From NCBI GenBank assembly GCA_013397935.1, contig VZRN01004184.1, positions 2,520,748 through 2,584,747 of the forward strand: a stretch of DNA of 64,000 bases, written 5' to 3'. Below the pieces are notes generated by a model. It was not told the DNA's origin. It ran no database searches and saw nothing but the letters and a program-made list of their open reading frames with translations. The DNA is from Dasyornis broadbenti (lineage: Eukaryota > Chordata > Aves > Passeriformes > Dasyornithidae). Position 1 is the stretch's first letter, and each line of letters begins with the position of its first letter. Of the stretch, positions 39,601 through 54,600 are shown piece after piece. Both the position numbers and the translations under genes were made by a program.

Positions 39601-42600
39601 TTTGTCAGAGCACCTAAAAATCTCTTGCTTGGTACAGTGAAGGTAATGAATTGTTAGCAATGTTACATAGTGCTAGGTAGCTCTACGAGTGAGCTGTTTT
39701 GTGGCGTCTTTTTATATGAATTTTGTGACTTTGACATCTATGTTCCCAGTGGGGGTAAAGGATTTCCTTTTCTGGAACTGTGCGGGTGGCATCTGTGCAG
39801 AATAAGTAACAATGGAGATTTAGCTGAAAGAATGGGTTAAAGTTGTGAAATGGGTTGAATGTGTGAAATGTGAGGGAATGTACTGAAAAATGAGAGGTAG
39901 TTACATAATTTTTGCCAAGCCAGGCCAATACTAAGATAATTTTAACAAATGTTAGTTTTCTGCAGTCAGTGAATACTTAGTGCTGCACCTGCACACAGTT
40001 AGACTCGTTCTGTTCTCAAGCTGTAATATCTTTGTATTGTTTTGCCACTGTATGCAGATATTGTGCAGTGCTGAGAAGTGTATACTTGCAGCATTCTTGA
40101 ACTGTTTCTTTTTAAAAGCCAAACAGCCTCTGCTCTTTTTTCCCTTCAGTCAGTCAGCGCAGTGTTGTTTAAAGATTTTTACTTGGAAAATGGGAGAGCT
40201 GTTAGTTAAATCCTTTTTGCTTCCTGTTTGTCTGAAGAATATGATTGTTTGGTTTGGTTTTTCTCTGTAAAGATTAGTAATTTTTTACCATTTAATCTTT
40301 TTAGATGAATTGTGGGCATCCCTTGTGTCAATTTAATTAGAGTAGAGTACAGTATTTCAATTGGAAGGGCCTGAGGTGATCTTTTAGTCCAAGTGCCTGG
40401 CCACTTGAGGTCTGATCAAAAGTAAAAGCTAGTTATTAAGAGTATTGTCCAAATCAAAGGCTTAGGGCATCTTCTGCCTATCAAGAAAGCCTGTTCCAAT
40501 GTTTTGAAAGAAAATCTTCTTAATATCCAGTCTACCTCCTGTGGCATGGCTTGGACACAAGGGAATGGTTCAAATCACAGGATCCCAGAAGAAGAGATCA
40601 GCATCTCTTGACTTCGTCTCCTGGGATAGCCTCCTTTCAGAGAGCTGTAGAAGACAAATCTGCCAGTTTGTAACTGTATGGGGCAGGGGAATGGAGTTTA
40701 AAACACATTTGTCTGAAAATGTTAATCACAAGGGGGGAAGAAAATGAGTATTTAAAATCTACTGCATATATGTTTAAAGTATATGTGTGTATTTTGAAGT
40801 ATAAATCCTTGTTCTTATTAGTGTTCTGAGAATGGTTTTGTGCATGTATTTTTGTGCATAATGTTATTTTTGTTTTCTTTTTCGTTATTGCAAGATATAG
40901 TTAGTGTTCTTGTTTAAATGCTAGAATGCAAAGATCTGACACAAAATATTCATTGACATTTGAATTTAAAATTACTTTGTGCTAGCTCCCTCAGTGAATT
41001 GGAAGACTGTCTTCAGCCAAATAAGGCAGTACTGTATACGTGGGCAGACCCAACAGGATCTAGGAAATTGAAATGGAGATGTGGAAATAGAATTGAGGAA
41101 ATTGCCCCAAAAGAGGTATGTTTTTTATCAAAATCTCCTTTTAATAATGTCTAAATTTATATATCTGTTCATCAGTGTAAGTCTGAAACTCTGTATTTAA
41201 TGAGTATGATCACCAGTCTTGTTTATGAGTTTCAAACATAGAACAGTAACAACACTTTTTTTGCCAGAGCTTGTGCTGATAAGCATTGTCTTCAGCTGAA
41301 AAGTGTGTGTTTGTGGTGAAAAGCCGTCATAAAACTTATACCTTAAAAAAAAGTCTTCCATTGTTGTGTTGCTAAGACTTTTGCATTTGTTTGTGGAGCA
41401 GAACGATTAATAGAGTTATAAAAACTTTCCTCTCTGTTTTGTAGGACAAAATGGAAATTCTTAGTGTGGATTCTAGAAAAGCAGTCTATTTAATGTCGTT
41501 TTATGAAGGTTTGCAGCGTATTGTTCTGATCACTGAAGATGAGAATGTATTTAAATTGACATATGAAAGTGTAAAAGCAGAACTAGCAGAACAAGAAATT
41601 GTTCTGTCTTTGCAAGATGTTGGAATTTCATTGGTTAATAATTATACAAAACAAGAAGTGTCCTACATTGGAATTACAAGGTAACTTACTTTGTGTGCAA
41701 CAATCTAAAATGTTTAACTTCAGGTATTTTCACCCTGTGGATTTCATTTTGGCTTGCCATGAAAGAGGAAAAAGAGGTCTGGGTTAATAATATTCTTGCT
41801 AATTACTATATTTTCCTGCTGTCTAGAGAAGTGTTTTCACTGTGTTTTGTACTAATGCATATATTTTCTGTATTTAGATATATGTGGTTTTGGAACATGT
41901 GTTTGAAACTCTGTGTGGTAGACTTCACAATACATCAACAGAAATATTTCCTTATAGTTAGAGAAGTGATAATAGAGCTTTCAGGAGTAAGGTCTGTGGG
42001 TAGTTTGTGTCAGTGTATCTTCACTACAGAAACAGTTGCTGAATTCTGTGTTGGAAATGTTGATGAAAAAGCTTGTAGGTTTCTTTAGTTTTGGTTGATT
42101 AATTATGGTTATCCGGGGCTCTAATGCTTGGGTTTCCTACTATAACATTTCAGAGGGAAGCAGAAAAGAAATTATGTAATGCTTCAGAAATGTGTGCTGT
42201 CATACATTTGAACAGGGGCTCTTTAGAATCCTCGAGGGACACTTGCATATAATTGCCATAATCCACACACTTCTGTATATTCACAGTCATGAGGCTGACA
42301 GAGCAAGAGTTGTTTTTTCTTGATTAATTCTTTGCACTGCACTGCAAAACAAGCAAGCATAAACTTCACATACACATATGGTTCACATAGTCACATCTAT
42401 CATTTACTAAAAAAATTCCAGTCCTTTGCACTCACCTGTGAAACTGTGCTCTGATATTTAGACAGTGGAAACACTCCATTAAAAGTGGCAGCTAATTGCC
42501 TAGATTCACAGTGTTGAGATTTCACTAAATTAGTTTTTCTTTGGAAGCAGTCATCCATAGTCATTAGTCTAGCAGTGCTTGTGGTTGGTATTGTTTCCTT

Positions 42601-45600
42601 GTCAAACCCTGATGGGATGTCAAACTCCTGGAAAATGCATGGCAGTACTATTGAAATTGAGCTTCCTCCTTTTTTAAGAACAACAAAAAAAAACCCCAAA
42701 AAACAAAACCAAAAAAAGTGGGGTGTTAAAAAAGGGGAAAGTCCCAGCAATCAAGATAGTAGTAGTTGGGGTTTTTTGTTTTAAACTTCAGCTCACTTTT
42801 TTTTTCTGCCATTGATGTGTCTCAACATAGACACAGATGTAGCAAAAAGAAGTTATGCGAGTGTGTCTGGAAAGCAACATATTTGTAGGCTATAGAGTAC
42901 TTTGTGGAAAGCAGTACCTTCCACCTGCCTGATAGTGTTGTTTTATGCCCTGACTTGTGCCTTAAGTTTGACTATAAGGTGAAATTAGACACAACAGCTT
43001 TTCACGGAAGCACTGGAAAAAGGTCTAATGCCATTTAAGGTTGATTAATTATGTGCATTAATAAAACTGAGAGATAGACGAAAGGGTAGCACTTTTAAAA
43101 AAACTAAACAGGCAGCAAACCCAGAACTCCCACCATAAAATCAGTGGAGGAAACATGTAAACCAAAATCACCACCTGTTGATCTAGACAGAAGGACTAAA
43201 TAAACAAGCTACCAAAAATAAGACACAGTGCAGGGGGCATTTTGTCTTGACTTTTTTGTAATTTGTATTTGAATTTGTAGTAAATTCATAATACCAAAAT
43301 AAATGCAGGAGTATAAGCAGAAAACTACATTGAGGTTGTAGAATAATGGGTGGCCATACTGTTGAAATGGAGCTTCCTTGAGCATTGTTACATACCCATC
43401 TTCATCAAAGTGGGGAGTTACACAGACTTGTTAAGTTTTGGGGTTTTTTGCGTCTTGTTGGAGAGACTAGCTTCTGCTTAGTACCAAGAAGGCAGTGGGT
43501 GATTTGGGTCACTTCTGTTTGCTACAGTACTGCTTTATGTTGTGGGGTCTCATTCCCTAGACATAACCTATTAAAAGTCACACTAAAGTAAGCAAAACTT
43601 TTTTTCAAAAATCTAACCCTTCTCTTTTGGTCTTTTGTTCTGTTTTCAAAGTTCTGATGTAGTTTGGGAGACAAAACCCAAGAAGAAGTCAAGATGGAGA
43701 CCAATGAGTGTTAAGCAAATTGATAAATTAGAACAAGAATTCAAAGATTACAGTGAGCTAAGTCCTTCAGACAATAAGATTGTTGAGTTGGAATCGAATG
43801 TTTTGGTAATACTGATAGTTCTCTAATTCTATTGCTTATATGTATGCACAAGAAAAAGATAATGTATCAATTTTGCTGTCTTTGATAAAACTTGTGGTGA
43901 AATTTGAGATGCTCGATTTAACCTACTCCATTTGAAAACTCTTCTTTATCTCTGTCTTTAAAAAAATGCAGAAAAAAATCCACAAACTTTGGAAATCTTG
44001 CTATAAACTGTTTGTTCTTAGTGCCTACCTTTGAAATTGAGGTGTAACGTTTTCGCAGGTCATCGTACTAAATGTGCATAAAACTACCAAGGAAGCTTTG
44101 TATTTGGTTCATATATTATACCAGTAAATGTGTTAATCTGGGGGCTTGTTTGTTTAAGCCTAAAATCTTGTATTTTTGAAACAGCTTGTTGTGGAATGAC
44201 TTAGCTGTCATTCAACCACATACAATCGAAAAAATAATTTCAGAAATTATTGTGGAATGTAGAAGTACATTATACTCCAAATTCTCAGTCTTTGTCTATG
44301 GATAGATTCTAGATACACCTTAGAAATGTGCTGCAGGAAAATAAATATTGGATACATAAATTATCCAGTTTTTATCTTGGTCATAGTCTATTACGCTATT
44401 CAGCTTTTCCCCTAGATAGCTGTGTATTAAATGATAGTAACCCCCAAATAATGCACTGCTTTGTAGGTTTATTTCTATTGAAATTTGTGGCAAAATTTGT
44501 TTGCTTTAAATAAAGGAAACTTATGACATCTAACTTAAAAGCTGCAGGACTTTTACTGTTGAGCTTTACAATACTGATGAACAATGTAAATTTTTAAGTC
44601 TATTATAAAAAGGAGGATTTTAAAACAATTGCCATACTAAATTTTCTTTCATAATATAATAGGTGTGTTTGACTCCTAATGGAATGAACATGAAAATTCA
44701 ACAGCCAAATGAGATTCCTATCAGAAGAAATTATCTGCCAGCTTTGAAAGTGGAATACAGTTCATCTGCACATCAGAAGTCTTTCAGAATTCAAATTTAC
44801 AGGATACAAGTGAGTCATGTCAAAAAGTAGTGAGTTATTTATTCAGAAAAAAACAACTATTATGGAAACTTGGATTCATTTCCAGAATTGTTTGGATTTC
44901 TCATGTTTTCAATTTAATTGTAATCGTTGGCTTTTACATCAGTGCTTCTCAGTCTTCTAAAATACTACTTAAATACTTCTTGGAAAAAAGGAAGACAGCC
45001 ATGACTGTTCAGAAAAAAAAATATTTGCCATTCATCTTCCTTGTTTTTTCTTGAAGCATTTCTGTATAACAAGCAAAAAGAGAGGTGAAATTTCTTGTCT
45101 TGTTATGCTCAAGTTTTTAAAAACAAATCCTTTGCAAAAATTTTGTGGACCATTTATTACAAATAATGTAAAGAAGCTTTTCTAAATTATTTGAATTGGA
45201 TTATTAAATTTTGAAAATAGATGCATTTTAAGAACAATAGCAGCTTTTGTCTGCTTTTGGATCGGTGGAAGACTGCAGGTAATGATCATAATTCTAGAGT
45301 TTATCCTGATTTTAAGATATTTCGCTATTGAAAAGCTAATGTGTTGCACCTTGTCCTGTCCTTACCCCTACTAGATACAAAACCAGATTCCTGGAGCCAT
45401 ATTTCCCTTTGTGTTCTATCCTATTAAACCTCCAAAGTCCATCACCTTGGATTCAGGTTTGTTCTAGTTTAACATAATCCTTCCTTAAAAAATGACAAGA
45501 TAACTTGCTTGTACTGAAGTTAACCACTTTATCAGGTTTGTCACTTTTATCAGGTGAAGTCTGCATGAGCTTTCTGACTACAGATAACACAATACTGATG

Positions 45601-48600
45601 TTAGAAGTAAGGAAGCAGTTACCTCTATAAAGAAGATATACAGAAAACAATTTCAACAATTAACAGTCAGAAGAAAAGGAAATGTCTTTTATTGTCACTA
45701 TCATACCTTTTAAGAGCATCTTTTTGGCACATTAATTCATTGCTTTTGGAGAACATAAATATGAAAGTTTTATTTGAATCAAGCTTAAAATGAGGTTTTG
45801 TGTTCAGACTACAACTAAAATTTAATGCTCACTAATATGCGAAGACTTACCTGTTCATAAAATAAGTCTTGTTAATCTTGATGGTGGTGAATATGTTGCG
45901 CTATTTCTGTGCTACTTGCGTTTGGAGTTCTGGGGCAGTGAGGATTCACTTGTTGTCTTTGGTCTTCCACTATTACCTTACTGCTCCAGTATCTTAATCA
46001 TGCAATGCATGACCTTGTAACCTATCTGAAGTAATCCTAACTAGTAAGAAAAGAAGTATGCCTAAACACAAAGTAGTTAAGTGAGGCACCATTTATAAGC
46101 TCCGAAGATGGCAAATTATATTTTGTCTGGTTTTTTATGTAGCTTTCTCTCATGCTTGGAGCATAGAGCTCAGTGTCACTATACTATATGATGAACTGCT
46201 GTCTTTGATTAATTTTTTCACACCAATGTTGCTTGGAAGACCTAAGTAATATCAAAAGGATTCTGGATTGAGAGAGAGAATATTTCTTGCAGTTTTGTCC
46301 AGCAGCTAGTAGGATGTCAGTTGTTCATTCTAATTATGATCAGTTTTAAGCTACAGTGCATGAATCTGCAGAATTCTTTGCTGTTTAGTTTCTATTTTTG
46401 TATCAGCCTTTGGAAATACTTATTCCATTACTAAAGAAATTATATAAATCTGAGATTATATCAATATTAATTTGCTTTTAAATGAAAAGGGTGCATTTTC
46501 AGAAATCAGTGAAATAGCATTTTGGTGATCCATTTCATCCTTGTCTTCCTATTACTTTCTGTTCCTGCTCTTTTCCCTGTCTTAGTTGTTTGGAAGTCAT
46601 ATCCATTATGTAATCCTGTTATACAGGATTGAGAAAAGCCTGAATGTATATGACATTTTTATAATATAAATATAAAGTTATGTTTATCATAACACAATCT
46701 GTGCTAATCTGTTTTTATTTTACAACTTCATAGCACCAAAACCATTTACTGATGTCAGTATTGTCATGAGAACTGCAGGACACTCACAAATATCTCATAT
46801 TAAGTAAGTATTTTGACGTGTTCCATCTCTATTGCTATTGATTGCATTTAGTCAAGCTTTAAAATTAAAATTATTATAGAAGCAAACATAATGAAAGGTA
46901 ATTTTAACACAAACTCAGTCTTGGAAACTTAGAGCACTTTAACTGAGATGAAAGGTCAGTGTACTTTATTATGCACATAATTGAAGAGTAAAGCAAAGAT
47001 TTTTAGATGTCTTTTTAATGCAGATTTTTAGTTGTCTTTAATTTAGGAAAAAAGTCTGTCTATAGTGGTGTTATATACAGTGTTAAATGCTGCTATGTGT
47101 TTAAAATAGTTCTGGTTATTTGGAAACATGTTTATCTTACGTCTATGTGGGATGCTTTCTTTTCACCAGTAATGATAAATCCCTCAAAAAAACCCCAAAA
47201 CAAACAAAAAAAGAAAACCAACAACAAAATACAAACACACACAAAAAGCAACTCCCCAAACCCCACCAAACTCCCAAAACAAACAAAAAACCCACACTGA
47301 AAAAATCCACCAAAACCTGTACATGAAGTAATATGTAAGTGAACACCTTAATAATTTTTTTTGTTTCATTTGTAGGTATTTTAAGGTCCTGATTCAAGAG
47401 ATGGATCTCAGATTAGATCTTGGCTTCCTCTATGCACTTGCTGAATTCTTTACACAGTCTGATGTGCCAAGTGACCAAGAGGTAGAAACTTTTTGTTGTA
47501 TCAAGATAAATAGATTTTAAATTTATAATTATTCAACTTGTATTGAAAAAAAATTTCTATGTCCATAACCATGGTTAATTGCTGTATATCTGGGAATAAT
47601 GTGAAGCTATGAGGTCTTTAACTACTGTTGCCTGAGGCAGATAGTAGACTCTTTCCTGTATGCTCATCTTGCATGCTATGCAAAGAAGGCTTTAAAACTT
47701 ATGGTACAGGGAAGATGAGAGGAGTTTGTACATAGGAGAGTAAAAGCAGTATTAGTCAATGTATTGTATCAGTGACAAATGAGTAGTAGTTTTATATACT
47801 CCAAATATTGAAGTAATACTGTTTTGAAATGCATTTACAGCTACAACTTTTCAAAAAAGATGTTGAATCCCTTCAAGAAGAACTGATGAGTGTGTCATCA
47901 ATGGATACGTCACAAATCAGCTTGTATGAATACTTCCATATCTCTCCAATTAAGGTATTCCTTTTCCACATTATAGACTGAGTTTGCTCTCTGAAAATTT
48001 TTTGTCTCATGCAGGTTAGTAGGCACTGGAAATAAAGTTTGAAACAATTGATTAAAAAAGGCGCCATGAAAGTACTTTCATTGTTACTACTAACTTACTG
48101 TTGCATTGCTATGACTTTATTTATAATAAGTAATTTTTTTCTTTTTATTATTTAAGAGTTCCTTGCAAAATGCTCTGGTTTGTGTTCAAACAGTGTTTTA
48201 TGGATTGGAGAATGAAGTAATTTCTAAAAAACATACACAGCCAGGGTAGGAAATTAATACATAGCTGACATTTTTACAGCTGTGGTAGGACTTCTTAGGC
48301 TCTGTAATGGTTTTTAAGAGAATCTCCCCTTCATCCCATGGGAAGTAGATCAAAGAATGACTTGAGTTTCACCTCTTTGCAGTATCTTGTGAAATATTAG
48401 AAATTATATCTGACAAGGAAAATTGCATGGAGGAAGTAGGACGGAATGAATGGTCTTGAGGTTTTAGTAAAAGATTAGTCTTTAATAGTTATGAATTGAG
48501 TGACTATGATTCTGCAAGGTGAGCTATGTATCACTGATATGAGCTGTAGTTAAGCTCCATTAAAACATAATGAATGGTGCATGATATTGTCTTCAGAAAA

Positions 48601-51600
48601 TCAGAAACAGGCATAACTTCTTTTATATGATTTTGAAAACTGCTGGATAGAGTTGTGCCATTTTGTGCCGTGATAGAAATGTTTTAGCAGTTTTCTTGAA
48701 TATTGTTCTGTTTTGATACTGTGATCTTAATTTCTGTGAAACAAATGCTTTGATTATTTCAGGTGTGCACAGGTGGGATTTCTCCTGTATGCATATTCTA
48801 GTAGTTCTTTAGCATTCACAAAACTTGTGTTAGTAATATTTATTTTCAGGCTTTTATGTTACATTCTGGCTTGGACACTATGCTATGTTGTCATTTTCTG
48901 TCTGCTTTGATTTTGGGTATAACTTGGAGAAACTAAATGTTTTAAAAATCAGCTAATAACGTAAATTATAGCTAAAAGAATCTGGAGACCTCTGAAAATG
49001 TAAGTAAACAGTTTCAAGTTCTTGTTTATTAAAGGTAATGTACTGTTCACTTTGGCTTTAAATGTCAGTGGGGTTTTTTTGACCTATGGTGGTGTATTTA
49101 TGTACTGTGTTACAAGGTGAGACTGGTTTCAGTCAGACTAGAAATGTCTTAACTTTTAAAACCTCAAAAAGATTATAAAGATAGAAACACAATACTGCTA
49201 GTAACTAACTATGTTATTTTCCAATCTTAATTTTATCCTTCAGTTACACTTGAGCTTTTCACTCAGTACGGGTGGAGAAGATAGTAACAAAGAAGAAAGA
49301 AAGAATGAACTGATACCACTTCAGTCCTTGAATCTCCTGCTGAAGAGTATAGGGGCCACCCTTACAGATGTACAAGATATTGTCTTTAAGTAGGTTAAAA
49401 ATATGAATCACAGAATCACTCACAAATATTATACCAATATTACACATTGAGGTTTTATTTTGCACTGCATTGTACGGATTTACTTCTTCTCTTTACTCTT
49501 TTCTTAGGCTGGCATTCTTCGAGCTCAGGTATCACTTCTGTACTACACAGCAGCTCCAATCAGCAGTTGTTAGGCATTATTCAAAACAGGTAAGTAAATG
49601 TGAATATTCCAATAAATTTGTATTTTGAAAGTGCTACTGTGCACTTTGATTCTGTGAAACTAAATAAAATTACTTTAATCCTTGTATCTGTGTACAAAGG
49701 TTAAATAAACACATACAAACCAGTTACTCATTAATTGAATTTTATTGCCTTGTCAAGTGGCATGGATAACAAAAAAGCTTGCTGGAATAGGTATGGGAAG
49801 CAAACACAGTGCAGCTCTGATAAAACGTAATTGGCATTAAAACTAATGCATTTTTTTTGGACATTAGTACTATATGAATTATGGTTCCTTCTTGGCTTTT
49901 GTGTACTTTTGAAAGTCCTGTCATCCAGTGGAGAGAATCCAACACAAATACTTCTACCAAAAGAATTGGTCCTCTTCTGTCCATCCATCCATCTGTCTGT
50001 CAGTCATTAATAAAGCATTCTTTGGACATTTTAAAGGAGAAAAAGAAGAACAAACCTATCCAGGGTTTTAACTGGGGAATGAGTTACCTCTTTTTCCCTG
50101 GGCCTTATTTTTCCCAGAGGAAAAATTTAATATTTAGGAGATGTGCAACCTTTTTTTTTTTTTTTTTATATCAAATTGCACTTCACACAGATGTGGTTAC
50201 AACATTTTGCAGTGACAATCAACAAAATTTTTTCAGCATATGCAAACAGACCAAAGTTTCTCCTGTAGTAAGAGAGAAATGTAGGTAATGTCTTTGCTTT
50301 GTAAAATCTCAGTAACTTAAATGACAGTTATTACTGAAATACTTTTAATTTTTAAATGCTTTGTTGTTTCTTGGCTGACTTAATATGGTTTGCTCACTGA
50401 TTTTCTCATCTTTCTGGTACAACTACTCCTACTTTTCTGAACAATTTTGAGGTTTCTATATTAAACTCATGTTTCTTTTACTGTTTTAATCTGAGATACT
50501 ACACAGCTTGCCTTTGTTTTAGTGTAATTTAGGAAATATTTTCACTAATAATTATTTTTATTTTAGGCTATTAAACAGATGTATGTTCTTATTCTTGGCC
50601 TTGATGTGTTGGGTAATCCATTTGGATTCATAAGAGGCTTGTCTGAAGGAGTAGAAGCTTTCTTCTATGAACCTTACCAGGTAAAATTTTTTGCTGCCCT
50701 TTATGAAATGTACCACAAGTAGATAGATACAGATTGTATTGAAGATCCATATTCATATATGTTGGTTTTAAATTTAGATTTACAGTTGAAAACTTCAAGT
50801 GAAAGTGCCTGGAAACTCAAGGGAGGTAAAACGGACAGAGAAGTCCACTTAACTGACAAAAGGCTGTTCCTTACAGTTCTTATTTTGAAATAAATCTAAC
50901 ATTTTTCCATTCTCCTTAAAATAAGCAGACTTCAGAGAATTAATTAGTATTCTAATACTGTGGGTCCTTTCACACTTTATCACACAGTGTCATCCTGTTG
51001 TTCTCTTTGTTATATATAAATCCCAATAAAAACTTAAGATTTAAAAGTATATAATGCATACTATTCAAAGCTTATCACAAAGGTATCGTTTTTTTCTCAT
51101 AGGGAGCCATCCAGGGACCTGAGGAATTTATAGAAGGAATGGCACTCGGACTTAAAGCACTGGTAGGCGGAGCTGTTGGTAAGTTTCAGCATTGTGATGG
51201 TAGTTTTCTTAAGAGTAAAAAATAGAGGTGATACTTTGTAAATTGCATTGGAAATTTAATTTTCTTTATATTCCAATAGGTGGATTAGCAGGAGCTGCCT
51301 CGAGGATCACAGGAGCTATGGCAAAAGGAGTAGCTGCAATAACTATGGATGAGGATTACCAGCAAAAAAGGAGAGAAGCCATGAATAAACAACCCACTGG
51401 TCTGAGAGAGGGTATCACTCGTGGTGGAAAAGGATTAGTTTCTGTAAGGAGGAAAACAAAAATTAATTAATTTTCCACAGGCAAGAGTAACAGGTGCTTG
51501 TTGTAGTCACCAGAGAGGTGTTAGTTTTCATTTTTTTTAGTTAGTTTTTTGTTACTTGTTTGATTCTGGTTTTGCAGATTTATAGCTACAACTGAATGAT

Positions 51601-54600
51601 AGTTTTAAAGAAAAATACAAGAGAATAGAAAAGAAGGTAGAAACTGTGAAGCAGATGCCTCTAATTCTGTTAACTTGTAGTGTATTCTAGAATACTGCTA
51701 ATACATGTACTTTGAGGCTATTCACCAATGAAGTAGAAAGAAAAATGTTAAAAATGAAAAATTGTATCTGGAAGCATATCTGTAATGTCTGTTTTGTTTA
51801 TCTTGGTAGGGTTTTGTCAGTGGCATAACAGGAATAGTTACAAAACCAATAAGAGGTAAGTTTGGGTCTTGATGCATTTACTGTTCACATGATGGTAAAT
51901 TCTTGATATTTGATGAGACATTGTAAGTCAGAGTTATAAAACTCTTTGTCAAGATTTTATATTCCTGCCGACTTACAGTTTAAATGCATTTTACATGAAC
52001 TTTACATGGAGAATACATAGTTGTACATCAAATACGATTTTTAAATTAAATGGTAATAAAATTTGCTAAGATTTTAATAAAAGCTCTGTGTTTTATAATG
52101 ATTTACTGCTTTTAATACTTTTAGGAGCTCAGGAAGAAGGAGCAGCTGGTTTTTTCAAAGGTGTTGGAAAAGGCTTAGTGGGAGCAGTAGCTAGGCCCAC
52201 TGGTGGAATCATAGATATGGCAAGCAGCACATTTCAGGGTATTAAAAAGTAAGTAAAATAAGTGTACAGAATACTATATGGCATGAAACAGACAATAATA
52301 GTACTAGTAGGATGTTGTCTTTTTGTCACTTCTGTGTTATTTACCTAATAAATAGGTGGCTTTAAAAATAAATACACAGTTGATAGCATTTAAAAAACAT
52401 GGACACAAATCTCATGTATTTCTAGCATTACTGAAAAAACTAGTTTAAAAATCTGAGCGATCAGACTTCCTTTAACTGTTGATTTTTAACTTTTACCCCA
52501 AATAAGCAAGAATAAAAGGACTCCTCAGATGAATCAAAAGTTACTTTATGTATTATTACTACTGTATGAGTTCCAAGCCCACCATATTATGCCAATCTGA
52601 GAACTGTATTAAGACTGCATTTAAATACTGTGATAGTCTCACTTTAATAAATTCAATGCTGAAGATTTTCTCACACTGTTATGTGCAAAGAAGCAGGAGA
52701 CAGTGTTTTGAAGAGTAACTTCAAATGCAGTTGTGCAGTTCTTAGTGAGGTGGATCACTTCTGCTACTAAAAGAATGCCGATCTCTTTTAAAGTTTTCCT
52801 GTTTAAGCTTCTTAGCAGAGAAATCCAAGAAAAATATCTGTGTGAAAGTTCTATATAGTACCATTGTCTTTAATTTTGAAGATCTGAAGTGCAGTAGTTA
52901 GACACTAATTAAGTATTTGCAGGCATGTTCTGCACTGTGCCGTCTAATTTGCCAATAGTGGTTCTCTAAAACATATTTTTGAGTTTCATATAATGTCTGT
53001 TCCTATGCAAAAGTACATATATCGACAACTGTAGTTATTGTACTTGAATTTAATTTGTATACAAAAAATAATTTAGTGCCTTAGCTAAATATTATAGTTG
53101 AAAAGAGATATTGACATGCATATTCAATTTTCTCCTTTGTCAGAGTTGCAGATTCATCAGAAGATGTGATAAGCCTGCGCCCACCTCGCTTCTTTGGTGA
53201 AGATGGAGTTATTAGACCTTACAGATTAAGAGATGGAACTGGAAGTCAAATGTTACAGGTGAAGAAAGTGAAAGATTATTTGACATACATTTAAAGTCAT
53301 CTTACATAGAAATAAATACTTCAGAATTTTCCACGTGTTAAATTCCCATTCACCTCTTACTAGGTAACTTAATCGGCAAGAAGTTTTATTTAGTTTCTTA
53401 GGCATATGATAACGTTGGGGATTTGGCTGCTGTGATACAACTTTTGAGGAAGACACCATAAAGTATATCAGTATATCTATAAAAGTTTATGTAAGGCACA
53501 GAACTTTTTGAAAGAAGAAAAAGGTTTGTATGTGGAAATGAATTTTTTATGCCTTTAATATTTTCTTTGTTAAAGGTGTTGATGAGTTTATATAGCTTTC
53601 TCAGTAATTTTATAACATATAGTTTTAATAGTGACTTTTAAGTCTCTATTTTATGTAAAATGGCATTTTAAAGACACTTAGGAATAGCTGTATTTATGTC
53701 ATACTAAAGCCATTGAAAGAACATAAACAGTTCTGAAGTGGAATACTGTTTGCAGGAAGTATATGCTGAACAACACTTATTCTTTAATGATTCATCTGCC
53801 ATTTAAGCAAATTTGACTCAAAAAATCCCCCTCAGAAAGGGAAATTATTTTAGTTGTGACGCACACAGCTTACTGGATTTCTGGTTTTTTTGTCTGTTAG
53901 AAATAAAACTACTTTTTAGAAATGTTCAGCCATAGCAGATGAAGTAGTACTTAGTGATTGCATGAATTTAAACAGAATTTTAAAAATACATGTGGAAGGA
54001 TTCACAGTGTGCCATGAAATTGTCATACAAGAATAACCTTTCTGGAGAAGTAAATAAGAATGAAGTAGCCTTTGGAGAGCATTTTATGACTCATTTTGAT
54101 TAATGCCACAGCTATTTGTTTCATGTTGAATTCCACTCTTGTTGTTTTCTTTTTCTCCTGCATTTCATTAGTTTGTCTTTCATTTTCTGGTAGAAGAGGA
54201 TTGACCCGTTGGGGGCACCTTAACTATGTTTACTGTACCATTCACTAGTGATGTAGTTCAGCAGACTATGAGAGTTCTTTGATAATAAATAGTATGCCTA
54301 TGCCTTTCTTGTAATGAGATGGCTTTAACCTGTGCTCTCCAGTTTATAACTTGTGTTATAATGCAGTATTGCCTTAACTAGGGGATAGTTAGAAGCTACT
54401 GCTGATGAACAGCATAAATTTCTTACTAATCTTTATCCTCTTCTTGGTAAGATAATAAAAACACTTGCTTTTCTGTTTTAAAGTATATTGCTAAAACAAA
54501 TGCTAGCAAACAAAATCAGCTCTAGTGAGCTGACTATACATTGCTTTTGCTTCTTAAATTTGTACATTTTTATATATTGGTTTTTTTTCCTGAGAAACCT

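Noticed and set aside
41693..42088. A 131-codon plus-strand frame just after exon 31
   Set aside because: Intronic; no recognisable protein. Read-through is excluded because exon 31 joins exon 32 in phase.
47143..47397. An 84-codon minus-strand frame rich in Phe, Cys and Val resembling a membrane protein
   Set aside because: It is a translation artefact of the C/A-rich low-complexity tract.
48158..48249. A possible extra exon after a tttaag acceptor (frame SSLQNALVCVQTVFYG)
   Set aside because: No GT donor follows the frame, and exon 37 already joins exon 38 in phase, matching human without an insert.
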